From: Mycteria americana
Lineage: Eukaryota > Chordata > Aves > Ciconiiformes > Ciconiidae
NCBI RefSeq assembly: GCF_035582795.1
Contig: NC_134373.1
Span: 14,220,001 to 14,284,000 of the forward strand
Reading direction: 5' to 3'
Length of the DNA: 64,000 nucleotides
Both the position numbers and the translations under genes were made by a program. The notes under the pieces are model-generated. The model saw nothing but the letters and a program-made list of their open reading frames with translations, had not been told where the DNA came from and searched no databases. Shown one piece after another: positions 48,137 through 63,970 of the stretch (position 1 is its first letter; each line of letters starts with the position of its first letter).

Positions 48137-48244
48137 CAGAAGCCGTAGCGACCTTTGATACGGGTTTGGGACAGGTGTGTTCTTGGCAGCGAGGCAGGTC
48201 AGGCGCAGAGACACTGCAGGTAGTCTCGTGTTGTAATCCAGGGC

Positions 48245-48250
48245 ATTAAA
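48245..48250 (+). terminator. FZD5: Candidate FZD5 poly(A) signal ATTAAA
   Basis: This is the common variant hexamer in the distal 3' UTR. No strong downstream GT-rich element follows at once, so it may be a minor or unused site. Confidence 0.3.
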
Positions 48251-48418
48251 TGAATCCAGCCTGCTCCAATCCATGCCTCGCTGGACTCCTCTCTTTCTAT
48301 AGTGCCTTTTGTAGATACAGCTAAACACACATCATGCAATACAATGAACAAAACCACGTCAAAGGTGGTGTTTTGTTGGGGGTTTTTTTGTTTCAAAGTG
48401 CAACTGACTGTGTAAAGC

Positions 48419-48453
<35 letters not shown>

Positions 48454-48760
48454 AAATCCAAGATTAGCTACAAACCGTTGCCTATTGAAAAATGCAAGAG
48501 CATTTTCAGCTTTGATCTAATGGTAGGTTAATACAATCACCTTGTGTTTGAGCCTGGCTTCTCAGCAACAAGTGGCAGGAGGGGGAAGGTGCCGTTGCCG
48601 TGTGCCCTGTATGCTGTAGCCAATTTACATGTTGGTTTTTGCCTCTTCCGTTACTGATGCTGTTCAATGTTGTTTAAATAACTGTACTATATTTTGTGAA
48701 AAGCTGAAGAAATTTTATTCAAGAGTATCAAGATTAGTTATTTATGAGGACAAAAAAAAA

Positions 48761-51700
48761 AGTGTGTGTTGTTTTCTTTGCTTCTGCTAGAATATTAATT
48801 ACCATAAAAACTTAACTGTGGGGGGACGGGGAGGTACGTGCTGGAGGGCTGTGCAGGGCTCTTATCGCTGGGGACCGTGGGGGACCGGTGAGGCAACACT
48901 TGCTTGGTGCAGGAATAGCGTGTTCCGTGTGCACGAACCCCACGCAGCGCTGCCCTCGGCATGGAGGATGTCACGCACCCGCGCTGTCACTGCGGGCGTG
49001 CCGTGGCCCACCACGGCGCTGGGCGTCCCAGCCTGGGTGCAGCAGCCCGGCTCTGCACTGAACCGGGTTTAATCCTCAGGGGCTGCCGCGCCGGCTGGCT
49101 GTGCTGCTGGCTGCTGCCCGTGACCTCGCTGACAGTGTGTTTCCTTGATGGGCCAAGGTCACACCTCGCTGGTAGAGGAGGGTTAACTATCAACTTTTAT
49201 TGGCGTTCTGCAGTTTGCACAGTATCAGTCCCTCGCCCTGTGCTGAGATCAGGCCCTGAAGAGGTGCCCTTTTGATACTTTTCAGGCCATGCGGATGACA
49301 GCTCGTAGCCAAGTGGGACGCTGCACGGCGATTTGGGTGTCCGTGTTGCCATCTGCTGTGCACTCTCTTGTGTTGGGAGGAGCACTTTAGGAAGGACAGC
49401 AAAGGGTTAAGGCTGGCTCTGTGGTGACTAATGGTGCAGGACTCTGCTATCTAGTTAGGTGTGTAGGCACGCACCAGGTCCCACTAGATAGGATCTCTTA
49501 CCTGGAAGCAGCATTCCAGCACCAGCGATAAACCTGACAGCCACAGACTGACTCACCTGATTCCCCAGTGCTGGGTGATCTGCCCCCCCCCCCCCCTCAA
49601 GTACAGGCAAAACACGCTGTCAGGGTCTGAGCCTATCTTGTGCAGGGCAATGGTTTTGGGGTGTGGAGGGGATGGGCACCATCTCAGCACGAGGTTCTTA
49701 CTGAGGAGCTGCAGACACTCTCCGCCTGCCTCCGGCAGTAACTCCAGCACCTCACTGGCAGCCTTGTTGTCATCCTCGCCTCCCAGGAAGCCGCCACGTC
49801 CTCAGCTCCTCAGCAAACAGGAGTTTGGCAGCCCTGCCATCCCCTGCCTACCTCGAGCCACTGTTTTGGAGCAAGGGAAGGGCCATTACTGCAGGCAGCT
49901 GTTTGCAAATTACCTGCAGGACTCTGTTCCTGTGAGTGCACGTGTGGTCGCACACAGCCCAGCCTAATGCTTGTGCTGCTGTGTCGCTCCCATGCTCTCC
50001 ATGTCCCATTTGGTCAACTTAGCCCATCCTTGAGGCAGTCACTGCCTTCCTTGGGGTTGAACAGTGCAAATACAGCACAATTTCAGGCTGGGTGGCATGG
50101 GAATGACAGTGTCTGACAGGACGGGGACCATGTGGCTACTCAAATAGGTTTTAATATCACAGAGCAGAAGCCAAAGTGGTTGTTGCACCTAAAAAAAAAT
50201 AATTGCTTGACCACAAAGGCTGCCTGAGACTTTTCTAATCCTATGACAAACAAGCCCATGTTCAGCCAGTTAAATGCTCCTTCCCAAGCTACTCAATGGG
50301 GGTGGTGGTGTTAGTAAGTACACTACAGTCACTTTGGCAGCACCCTATAATTCACTGGGTATTGTCAAACAACTTATCTGGTGCAAGTGTAGTTTTCCCA
50401 GATAACGTTACGGAAAGTCAGTCCTACGTAATGCTACTGCACTATTGTGCTGTGGGAAATACCAGGGCAGGACGGGGCAGCAGCCCGCCCGGTGCTGAGC
50501 TCTGAACACACCAGCTTACCCTGCCCCACGCACGCCTGCCAACCCCCTGTGCAAGCCCTTAACTCAATTGCTCTTCTGTCCTCTTCTGCTTGCTCAGGTT
50601 ATGCTTGATGCCTATACTCTTACCCAGAAGCGATGGTCTTGACATTTATTCCATCCCTGAAGTGCCTGTCCTCCTAACTGCCAAACCCACGCTGAAGTAG
50701 TTCTCATAAAATTCCCTTAGAAACAAAATACACAGTCCCCATACACAAAGAGAAAGGGCTGCTGAAGCCGAAGGGCAGCACGTAGCCTGCAAACACATCC
50801 ATGACTTCCCGCCCCTGCTGACCACTAGCACACCACGCTCGTGTTATGCTTGTTGGTGCTCACATTATTCTTGCTGGGCCATAACATAGCTATTGTCTCT
50901 GCAAACAGTACTTGCTGCCAGATGAGGAGTGCTGCCCTGGAAGTGAATGCAGGCAGAGGTCACCTCAACATCGATTAAATATTATTCAGCTGTTGGGTTA
51001 AGAGAAACAAAGTACCTTGATCCTGTAGCTGGTTGCTCTTCCCTGGGAGCAGAGGTAGGTAACAATCTCTGTCATTGCAGTATTCTAACTATGATTGTAA
51101 TTTTTCTTTTGCCTTTTTGAGAAAAGTGCTGCCAACATATAAAGAATAGTGAAAGTTACAGGGTATCCCCCCCCAGTTTATCTTCCAGCAGAACCACCTA
51201 AATGTAATTCCTTCTGAAACACTAATCACTGCTCATCCCTTCAAAAGGGAGCTGTATGGTTTAATTTTCATTGTCTACCTAAGAAATCCACTAGCTGTGT
51301 TTTCCAGAATCTAACTCTTTTAGGGGGATGAGAATGTTAAATGTTAAATGGAATTGCCTTTTTTCCTCTCTTAAGCAGCTGAGTTGTAGTTGAGCCCTGT
51401 TTAGCATCTGCTGAACAGACCAAAATCCCATTGACACTGTGCTCTGGGCTATGCTACAGTAGAACTAAAGCCAGTTAAGGTTCAAGGCAAAATCAAGTTT
51501 GGAGCAGCAGTCTCCTGCAGGATAGGTATATTGCAGAATTTGCAGCAGCAGCCGTTCACCTGCCATCCAGATCAGCAGCAAGAGCCTCCATCTCATTTGG
51601 CAAAAAAAGGTAAATGACTGCCCCCCGTTTCTGCTGAGCACCTCACAGCTGAACAGCTGCCTTTGCAGAAGCCGTGGGCCAGCCCGCAGCAAAGCGCATC

Positions 51701-52284
51701 CCAACCTATCCCATAAAGTTGAAGGCACCTGGCAATGCTAAGGAAAGAAAAGCTCCTTAGCAATTAGGTCACAAGTCAATCCCGGAGTTGGTCACTTGTA
51801 GCTTCCAATTAAGTGCTCCTCAAGGGAGGACTTAAAAAACAGCAAATCGCTGCCAGAGAGACTGACCCTACTTAAAGGCCATTTAAGTGCAAAGAAACAG
51901 TCACTGAGTAGTTCTTTGAGCAGCCTGAGTCAAATTCTAAATCCAAACGACACATGGGAATAGCCAGGCAGCTGCGCAAGACTGTACCTACCACGCCTTC
52001 AGCTGGAGCAGCTGCCAGGGCCCTGCCCCACGCTGCCGACCAAGCGGCTCACAGTTGCCGAATGACCTCTGCTGCTGGCTCCCCAGACATTCACAACTCA
52101 CTGCGGTAAAAGGAATGCCAGGGGCTGGTACGGGGCTTAACGCACACCACTGGGGTTTTGTGGGTTGTTTGGTTTTTTTTTCTTTCTTTCTTTTTTCATA
52201 CTTGAGAGAAGCTGCACAGTACCAAATACTTGTGAGGGGGAATGAAATCAGACAGCTGTACAGAACACACAATTCACCTTTAAC
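48761..52284. other. Short intergenic region between the convergent FZD5 and CCNYL1 genes
   Basis: No gene is recognised. The stretch contains a run of 13 or so C at about 49.58 kb and otherwise mixed-composition sequence. Part of it may belong to an extended 3' UTR of either gene. Confidence 0.55.
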
Positions 52285-53925
52285 TTTAATTAAAATAGAG
52301 TTTATTAGCTTTTCTTTTAATACAAACATGAGAAAGGAAAACCACCTGAAGATGTAGCGTTATTTTCAAAATTGAATTGTGATCAATACCTGAAGTGCCA
52401 AGTTCCATGGATTTGGGAGCCAGGGGCTGGCATATTTGCATACCACAAAAGACTGTATGCATCATTTTAACAGTTGAGTGCAGCCAAACTGATGATTACA
52501 CTCAGCCAGCCCCACTCTCAAAGGCGTACGGACTCGCTATTCAGTGTAAGTTTCTGGGCCTTGGCTGGAAGAGGAAGTGCACAAAACCCGTGCCATTCGG
52601 AGGGAGATCTGCTCCTAGGACAAACCGCCTAGAATCTATTTGGATCCAAGAAGGGAAGATACTACAAAGACTTGTAACAGGAAGAGTCTAATAATACTTA
52701 TCCTGTTTAGAGTTCAGTTTCAGAGCCTGAAAGTAAGCTCCATTCCAAAGTCTCAGAAAGAGCAAAACCCAAGCCTCTAGAGCAGTTGCACAAGATAAAA
52801 TTCACTTAGCAAGAAAAAAAAAAAAAAAAAAAAAGGGTTTTCTAGAAAGCTTTTTGATAATTCTCAATTGAACACAGTATTTTTCAATCTACCTTGTTAG
52901 GTAGTCCAGGATTCTCAAACTCATTACTGTCTCATTATGAATGTAAATCCCTCCCAGGGAACAAAAACCCAAGGAGAGCCAGATGGATGCACAATATCAG
53001 CTTTAGGAACTCCACTGTATATAGCACAAGAGATCTGCAGTAGAACTCAGAGAAGCAGTGCTGCACACACGCCATTCACCACTGGATTGCTACACTGTTT
53101 GGGATGGTGATGATGTTTCCAGACCAACTTTCTCATTCAATGCCTCAGAAAAATATACAGATTACGTCTCTTCCAGAGCAATATAAGTATTAGAAAATGA
53201 GAGAAGCACCATAATTCACAAGAAATGCAGCATGGACCCTATACATTTTAACAATACATAAAACCATATCTCTGCCCCCAGTCAAAACATTCAAAGTCTT
53301 TTGACAATCTCTACTGGAGTGAAGTTGTGGGTGCAGAGTTGGAATTCCTTCCTGCTGGGCAGCTTCTTGGTTATGAACAGATCACCACTAATAGCAGCTT
53401 TTAGTAGCCAAACCAGGGAAAAGCTGTCGACACGTGTCTATGCTACTGTTTTCAGCTCCAGAGTGGCTTTATACTTTACGAGTCCCATGTTTTGTTTTGT
53501 TAACACTGCATTGACCTGAAATACAAATGCAGCGAGACTCTGGATGACAGGGGAGAGGAGGGAAGAACATTGTAACTATAGTCATGTGGTTAGTGTTTAA
53601 ATTCTAAAATTTAAAACTACTTATTATTAAAAACCTCGTTCACAGCTATAGGCCTACATAGTAAGCAAACATCTGTGGGGGAGAGAAGGAGAGAAGTTTG
53701 TTTTTGCACCTCTGGATACATTAGAAGGAGGAGAGAGTTGATCTGACAGCGGTCTTGTCTTTTGCACCAAGTATGCTCCTCAAGCTCTGGGCTCCCTTGG
53801 CTAGTTTACCCTCCTCTCCTCCTCTTGCTGGAAGACACCATCACTGCTGGCTTGTGTGCATGGAGTGGTGGTATTCCTCCGATTCATATGGATGCTGGTT
53901 CATGGTGCTGCACCTTTCTCTCTCC
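52285..53925 (-). other. CCNYL1: Probable CCNYL1 3' UTR
   Basis: The region follows the CCNYL1 stop on the minus strand. It is AT-rich, contains a run of about 21 A on the plus strand near 52.81-52.83 kb (a U-run in the mRNA), and ends close to an AATAAA on the minus strand (plus-strand TTTATT at 52301-52306). The inferred length is about 1.6 kb. Confidence 0.6.
52301..52306 (-). terminator. CCNYL1: Candidate CCNYL1 poly(A) signal AATAAA
   Basis: The canonical hexamer occurs on the minus strand about 1.6 kb beyond the CCNYL1 stop codon. It is the first well-placed signal I find beyond the stop. Confidence 0.5.
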
Positions 53926-54042
53926 TCAGGAGAGGATGGCATTAGAACGGCGGATACCAACTAAGTTATCAGCACTGAAAGATCGTCTCATAGCAGCTTT
54001 TGACAAGTCTTTGTATTTGTCTTCACACAGCCGGGAGATAGC
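53926..54042 (-). CDS. CCNYL1: CCNYL1 last coding exon (C-terminus)
   Basis: On the minus strand the acceptor GGTATCCAG is followed by GCT ATC TCC, giving [20 protein letters not shown], then [18 protein letters not shown] and TGA (53926-53928). It joins the preceding exon (ending ...AQKLE) in phase 0. The sequence closely follows vertebrate CCNYL1, and its ILS ending differs from the CCNY paralogue (IIS). The RRSFSADN segment corresponds to the C-terminal 14-3-3-binding serine region of cyclin Y (RSASADN), which in CCNY helps the CDK16 interaction once phosphorylated. All 38 codons are intact. Confidence 0.94.
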   Translation of the reverse strand, partial: AISRLCEDKYKDLSKAAMRRSFSADNLVGIRRSNAILS

Positions 54043-57130
<3,088 letters not shown>

Positions 57131-57628
57131 TTAGCTGGCTGAAAACACTGAAGAGACCTCAAGCTTGTTTTTAAAACCAGCAACTTTGAAATAGTCATCG
57201 AGAGCTCTGCATTATTAGTTTCGAGAGACAGGTCATTCACTAGTGCTCAAAACAAGGTGCCGCTTTTGAGTCCTGGCACCTCCGGCTCGGAGAGAAAGGT
57301 AGTGCCCTGTCGTGCACTCGCTCGGCTGACCAGGGAGGTTCATTCTTCGGAGTTCCATTAGTGCAGCTGTACAATTCATGCGCCATTCTCACTCTCGTAT
57401 GGCCCCACACTATAGTGATCAGATGAAAGGAATGATGTATGCTGTTTATTAGCTCTGAAGAACTTGCAGACATTTTCACCAGGCTGATAACAGGAAGGGT
57501 GTTTATTGAAGTAGAGGCGGACTAACAAAAGGAGTAGGCAGATCACCACGGCAACAAATGGATCTATGAAGAGCTGCTGCTATTATCTCACAGAAAAAAG
57601 CCTCTTGAAGCAACATGGATTCATCTCC

Positions 57629-57645
57629 AATAAATAAATAAATAA
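57629..57645. repeat. (AAAT)n microsatellite
   Basis: Four AATA/AAAT units in a row within the CCNYL1 intron. Confidence 0.9.
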
Positions 57646-58664
57646 GCAGCATTAGGTGGGAGAAGGAATTTTCTCCTCAATAGCATTAGGCAGGATAACA
57701 AAGTACTATGTCAAAGGGCACTGTCCAGTTTTTACTCACTCGTCTATTTTCACTGGGCAAGATATTTGGAGGAAAGTGGGGAGAGAGCCATGACACGAAA
57801 AAGGCTGCTTCAGCTACTGTACTGTGGTCAGCTAAATCAGAGATGTTCTACAGAGGAAAAACAATGTTTTACAAATTAACCTAAAAGAAACTGGTGGTAC
57901 CCAAACCAAGCAGTTCAGTTCAACACGAACGCGCAGTGGCTGTTCCTACTGGTAGCAGACCCGTCTCTACAGAATATGGCAGCTGTATAGGCCAACTGTG
58001 AATACACCAGAAGATCGAGTTGCACAAATTCAGTGCCAAGGCTGTTCTTGCTTTTTGGGAGCTTTTTAAATGGATGTTTTACCTATCAGAGGGGGGGAAG
58101 TAAATCAAGGAATCATCCAGGTTGTGTCCTGTATGGGATGGCGGGTCTCAATATGAATAGCAGCTTTGTGCCTGTTTCTAGCATGGTGGACTTGAGTACC
58201 ATTGAACCTAGTGCCAAAATTAATTTCCTGTTCATATGGTCATAAGCCTATAGAAATGTAAATCAGATAATGTTTTGATGATCAGCTGATCAGAGCTTGA
58301 TTTACCCTGTGAATAAATGCTCTTCACTGCCCCTTTTGTACTCACTACACTAATACATTTTAATTGTGTAAAAATACAATTCTTCATTGGATTAACAAGT
58401 CTATTAACAGTGGTTTAAAGCCTGGGAAAGGATAATGCCTCTGTGTTTTCTGTGCCTTATTTACAAATATATGTAGCCAAAAGAATGAACAGCATGTGTG
58501 CCCTTACAAGCAATCATAGCAAGATTAGCAGCTGCACAGTTAATTTTTCAGTGATTACGGATTCACTCTCATCAAAGCAAGCAAGTTTTGACAAAGGATG
58601 ACTTCTAAATATCAATTTAATTTCCTTTGATTTTTTTCGCCATTAGAAAGAAGTAAAACAAAAC

Positions 58665-58735
58665 ACCCCACTGCACACCCCCACTCCCCCCCTCCCCCCC
58701 CCCCCCACCCCCCCCAAAAAAAAAAAACCCCACCC
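58665..58735. repeat. C-rich low-complexity tract followed by an A run
   Basis: Runs of up to 13 C, broken by single A or T bases, are followed by 12 A. On the CCNYL1 sense strand this is a G-rich tract with G-quadruplex potential. Such tracts are prone to length variation and sequencing error. Confidence 0.9.
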
Positions 58736-61568
58736 TTTCGGTAAGAAAACCACCTTTGCTTTGGTCAAAGGAGAAAGGGCTTGTGATAGAACAAGTAAGA
58801 TGAACACTTTACCTATATTGAGTAGGAAGAGGCTAAGGCAAATGAACTCATCTGCCAATCGCGAGGCCTGGATCACGATTCCTTTAACTAACTTTAACCC
58901 GCTAGCAGTCTCTGCAAGAGCTGCACAGCTTGCACTGCTAACAGAGTTGTGAGGTGGGGCTGCCAAACAACTGTCTTTAAGCAGTAAGGAGAGTGTGTTT
59001 GGTGGGGACGAGGCGTACCTACGCTGCCTTCAGAAGAGGTGCCTGGCTTGTACACGCACGCGCACACACACAGATTTGCAAATCTGGTGAACTAAACCAG
59101 ATATAAACCCTTTTGCCGGTTCTAGAGTGGTGCGACTCCCATGCTTGGCTTGCAGCGGCTCAACAAGAGTATGCATCAGGTTAGTGAGATCATTCTAGGT
59201 ACGTAGAGCCAAGAGGAAAATTCACAGAAAGTTCACAAACAAAACTTGCCACCAGTGCTTGTAGACAGGCCCTTACTGCACAGGAACAGCCCACCCAGGG
59301 AGCAATACCTGGTAGAGTCCTGGCAAGCAATCTTTAGCTGGGGAACTACTGGGGATTTGGATGGGTTTTTTGGCAGCATCACCAGCCATCTCCAACATTA
59401 GGATGCAACCGTACCTGAAATCCTTTGCCAATTGTTTTCTCTCAATAACGCTTGTATTCAGAATACCTAATACTCACCATCAAGTGACTAGTTTAAAAAA
59501 CATTGGAATGACTAAAGCTGACAATTAACTATAGTACCAACTATTAATTGAAAGTAGACTTATAAACTTAAAACTCAGTTTTGCTGAGTATTTTAAGCAG
59601 TTTTCCAAGGTCCTGATTGTGGTGATGTTATCCAACCCAGGAGCAGCAAAGTCTGCCAAGTTGCAGCAGTGCAGGGCCTGGGATGGACACCCCTGGGCCA
59701 CTGTCAGAAAGGGGTTGTACAGTTTCTGCCCTACCTGAATTCAAAGGTCTAAGTCATTTCAAATGAGATGGGATTACAAAAATCCCATCTTCAAATTGGG
59801 GGAAAAATAAGCCTAAATTCAGTCTATTTTCCCTACCACCATCACTGCTTTGAAAATGTAAGTACTGACAATTTCAGGAGACCCAGCACTGGCAATAGAG
59901 AATAAACATCCTGCTTGTTACAGATATTTTCAGTGCTATCAATTTGATTTGTCCCAAATAGGGCCAGAGGAAGAGACATCAAAAAGAGCAAGATGTATAC
60001 TCCAGCACTCCTAGCATCGCTGACCCCACTTCAGCCATCTCAGAGTTATTTGCAGCAATGCTTCAAGTATGTTCCTCAGATAGATGAGCACTCTGAGCCA
60101 GATTGAGTGAAGATGTACATTGTATAAAATCACTAATTATGCTTTCCTAAAAGCATGGCTGGCACAGCCCTGCATTTGGAGGCAAAGAACTCCCAGGCAA
60201 GGTTTATGTATAAAACAAGGTACTATATTTGCTGTTTGCGATGTGAAATAACTTGAATAACAAAAACTGTTTTGGTGCAGATAACCCTCATTTTTAGAAA
60301 TGCCGCCCCCCACCTAAAAGGGGGAAAAACTAGATATTCCTCCTCCTAGAGAGTCCCAGATAAATAATTACTTACTGCATTTAAACATCAGCTTTAGGCT
60401 GAATTCAGGGAAGAGAGCTTGGGGCAAGAACAGACTCTCTCACGTAGGCAGCCTCCCAGCGCTGTGTGCAAACCTCTACCACCTCAGTCTGCTCCTGTAC
60501 TAGAACTGACTGTTACTACATAGGCCTGGACACATGCTCAACTACAGCACAGCAGCGTGATACAACTCAAACACACATAAAACATGTCATTAAGTTTATT
60601 AAGGCCAGGAAGCCTGATATTAAGCTAGCCTTCTAGCATTTCTACCACTGTGATAATAAGGGAAATAGAGGAACAAGCTGGCAAATAGAATTAAAACAGT
60701 AACGTTGACATCTCAAAGCTCTCAGAGATAGAACTTTGCAAGAAAGAATTTAAAAGAAAATCTAATGGGCCAAATCCACCCCACGTAAACACACCTCCAG
60801 CCTGTAGTAAGAGCCTGGAGCCACAAGGATGAACACTCTCAAACTGCAGAAATTGTAGGCCTTAAAGCTGAGTGCACCAAGATAAGAGAGCAGATTCAAA
60901 ATTTCTGAAAAACCGAAATCTACATCTGAGACAAGAACATATACAAGAAACAGCCTTACACAAACAAGCAGTAATAAGACTGAGGATTTTGTTCTCAGCA
61001 CCATAGGCAAGTCTAAGAACTCGCCCAAGGAGGATGAGCTGTAGCAGTAGCTGGGTGTAACACATGCAACCACAGATACCAACACAAATGACACCTGTCT
61101 ACCGGCAGCAGCAGCTAGGAATTCAGACCTTGAGATATTTAGGCCTTAGCTGGATATAAGAGCAGACACAAGTTATGGCTTACCTTGCAATTTTTCAAAT
61201 TCTAAACTAGAAAAGGCAGGGAACAAATTTAGTTCGCTTTTTTTTTTCCTTTCCCAAAAGACTTTTGATAAGACTATAAATTGGGCACTTTAGGGTTACA
61301 CCAATGCAAAAAATTAGTGGAAACAAGCAGCCAGTCCCATGATTCATCACTGGGGGAAAGACAGTAAAGAAAACTAACTTTGAAGTTACTCACCCAAGTC
61401 ATTAGAAATATTAATACATATTTATCTCAAAGTAGGGTTATCCAAAGTCTCCTAGGTTAAAAAAGGGAATGAGGCCAGACACCAGAGATACATCATGTAC
61501 ATATATCATAGCATCAGAGGCAGACATTTTTTCAGTGTGATCACAAAAATTGCCATTGCAAAAAAAAA

Positions 61569-61613
61569 CCCCCCAAAAAACAAAACAAAAACACCCCCAA
61601 CCCCCCCCCCCCC
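61569..61613 (-). promoter_or_regulatory. CCNYL1: G-run cluster just downstream of a CCNYL1 splice donor
   Basis: On the CCNYL1 sense strand, runs of 13, 5 and 6 G (plus-strand C at 61601-61613, 61594-61598 and 61569-61574) lie about 36-82 nt after the exon ending at 61650. Intronic G-runs at this distance are known to recruit hnRNP H/F and strengthen nearby donors. Their role here is inferred. Confidence 0.4.
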
Positions 61614-61648
61614 AACCACCAGCACTGCAAGCCAAACCTTGCAACTTA

Positions 61649-61816
<168 letters not shown>

Positions 61817-63850
61817 CTATAAAAAGAAAAAAAACCCAAACAGTTTTATGTGTGTAATTAAGACCTGGAGCTGAGTTTGGAGCAGCAAGCATCCCAGTCC
61901 AATACGACTATTTTATCCCGTTACCATTAAGTGTGTCAAAATAAGTCTTAGTGATTACTAACTACCCTTTAGAATCCCAACTTTCAGGAGTTACAGGTTC
62001 CGTTTTTTAGTGCAGCACAAGAACTGGACCACCAAGGTATACAATAAAGATACTGAAGAATCAGTTCTGAGCAATGAGCACTGCTGTTTCAGTGAGACGC
62101 TGCTAGAGTTCTTTCCATCAGAGAGTCACACAGTCACTGACAGGTTCTCATTAAGGCCTATCTGGAACAGTAAATCACTCAACATCACACTAGCCTTTCA
62201 TCACGGTTAAGGTTCAGCACTTGTAGCTTAACAGGAAGTGCTAAGACCTGCATTGTGATCTGTAGTCATGGGACTAAGATGCATTAATTGCTATCTTTCC
62301 ACAATGAAAGGTGTTATAGTGCTATTTCTACTTCACCCTGTAAAGAACAGGCTTCAATCGTTCACCTACAACAACATCATCCTTTGCTTTCACCTACATC
62401 ACCAACTGCTTAGATAGTGAAAGATACCCAAGTCCAAAGATATGTCTTGGTCTTTTACTCATTCCTCCCACATAATCTCAAATCAGCCCAAAGATGTTGA
62501 ATCAGTCCCTTCCTTAAAAGTTTTCTGCTATTTCACACTCCTATAATGATCCACAGACTAAGTAATTTGCACTTTCAAATTTGAATATAGATTGTTTTTA
62601 ATGTTCTATTCCCTAAACTAAGTCCAAGTCCTAATGAAACCTCAGATAAACTAGTGGGTGCAGGAAGCTGTTGTACAGGTCTAAGGGCAGGATCAATCTT
62701 TGTTACTAGGGTCTCCCCACACGTTCTTCCCATCCTTTGCTTGTAGCCTTCAAGTGGACTAAAGGTGTTCCTATAATAACAGAGCCATCTAGTGGTAAAA
62801 TCCACTTCAAAAACTAACTATTTCTATTTTTATAAATACTGCAGTTAGCTAGATTGCCCAGGGTTAGCTATCATCTTGTTCTGTCAAAATTGCTTGCATG
62901 TCTTTGGAAAACCAAAAACCTCAAACTACTTTCAGAGTTTCTATCTGGCCTTTTAATTACTTATTTCCTTATTAAAGAGAGTCCTTCAAGATGACTTTGC
63001 TTAACTGCCACATTGTCTTTTGGTGACAGTTCTCTTCTGTTCTCCTTTCAGACTGTTTTTCAGAAAGAAGCCACAATGAAGACTGAAGTCTAGTATGCAA
63101 CAAAGTGCTGTTTAAGAGATTGTCTAATGCAGCAATTATATAGGTTGTATTTTTTTCTTTCCCTTCATATACATATATGTATATGCATGCATATATATGT
63201 GTGTGTATAAATAATCGGTATCATCATCAATTTTTTGTATCAGTCTTGCTTTCTGAAATCAAACAACAAACTGTAATGAGATTATTTTCTTACTATTGTT
63301 CTTAAGTTCCAAGTACCTCCATGTCACCTGGGGAAAAAAGTTGTAGCCTCTTTGTTTAATAAAAAAAAGTTTGATAGAAAGGTGGCAATGAGTGAAGGAC
63401 ATAATAATGAGAAAGTTCATATCCTGGAGTTCCTACAGTATTGATCCTCAACCCCTTAGGGGGTGTAACTTGCACTGTTCTGGTTAATATGAATTCAAAA
63501 CTCCCACTTTCCCCTCCACACAACTGAAATAAAATATGTCTTTGTGTCTGATCTTATTATACCCCACTGTTTACGGTGTCCCACTGTTCTGCCTTTCTCA
63601 AGCTTCTTCAGCAAGTTATATATTATGAAACAAATAATGTTTGATTGGACAAGTAATTAAGCATCACATTCATATACAGACTACTTAGAAATCTTCTCTA
63701 ATGAACTTACTTGTACAGTGTCTTCATTATTAACAAGGTTTCACAAGATACTGTAACTATTTAAATGTCAGTTCAGCCCAGTTCACTCATTTGGGGTGGG
63801 GGGAGGAAGTCTTCCAAAACCTCAAGTTTCAGTAATCAGGCATCTCTTAC
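61817..63850 (-). other. CCNYL1: CCNYL1 intron
   Basis: The intron lies between the donor GTAAG at the 63850 side and the acceptor at 61817-61818. It holds an AT/TG palindromic tract at 63166-63212; otherwise nothing distinct is seen. Confidence 0.85.
63166..63212. repeat. AT/TG-rich palindromic tract
   Basis: A perfect 20-bp palindrome occupies 63166-63185 and a 14-bp palindrome (ATATGCATGCATAT) overlaps it at 63181-63194, followed by ATATATGTGTGTGT. It is prone to cruciform formation and slippage. Confidence 0.85.
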
Positions 63851-63970
63851 CAGTGTCACTATTGCACATTCAGCTGTCAGCTGTGCAGCACTGAACAGTG
63901 TCCGAACAAACCGGTAGATGTGCTTGTGATCAGGGTCATGCTTGTAGTAGTCATCTGGAACTTCTTCCCG
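63851..63970 (-). CDS. CCNYL1: CCNYL1 internal exon (start of cyclin box)
   Basis: The exon is 120 nt (40 codons). The acceptor TTTCTTTCAG precedes CGG GAA GAA and the donor GTAAG follows CTG. It reads [20 protein letters not shown] then [40 protein letters not shown] is nearly invariant in cyclin Y-family proteins at the start of the cyclin box. The upstream exons, with the N-terminal myristoylation region and the linker, lie beyond the window's right edge, so only about the C-terminal 188 of roughly 360 residues are visible. Confidence 0.95.

Larger units (their letters stand above)
45883..48760 (+). other. FZD5: Probable FZD5 3' UTR (end uncertain)
   Basis: The GC-rich sequence continues to about 47.3 kb and then becomes AT-rich. 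It contains an 11-G run (47496-47506), two Pumilio-type sites near 48.1 kb, an ATTAAA hexamer at 48245-48250, a long T-rich run at 48419-48448 and a GT-rich stretch near 48.76-48.78 kb. No canonical AATAAA is present in the last part, so the true end could be near 48.27 kb or 48.8 kb. Long open frames between 46 and 47.3 kb on both strands are consequences of GC content; none resembles a known protein. Confidence 0.5.

Noticed and set aside
58643-58966. Glycine-rich open frame on the minus strand
   Set aside because: It results from the C-rich homopolymer tract in the CCNYL1 intron.
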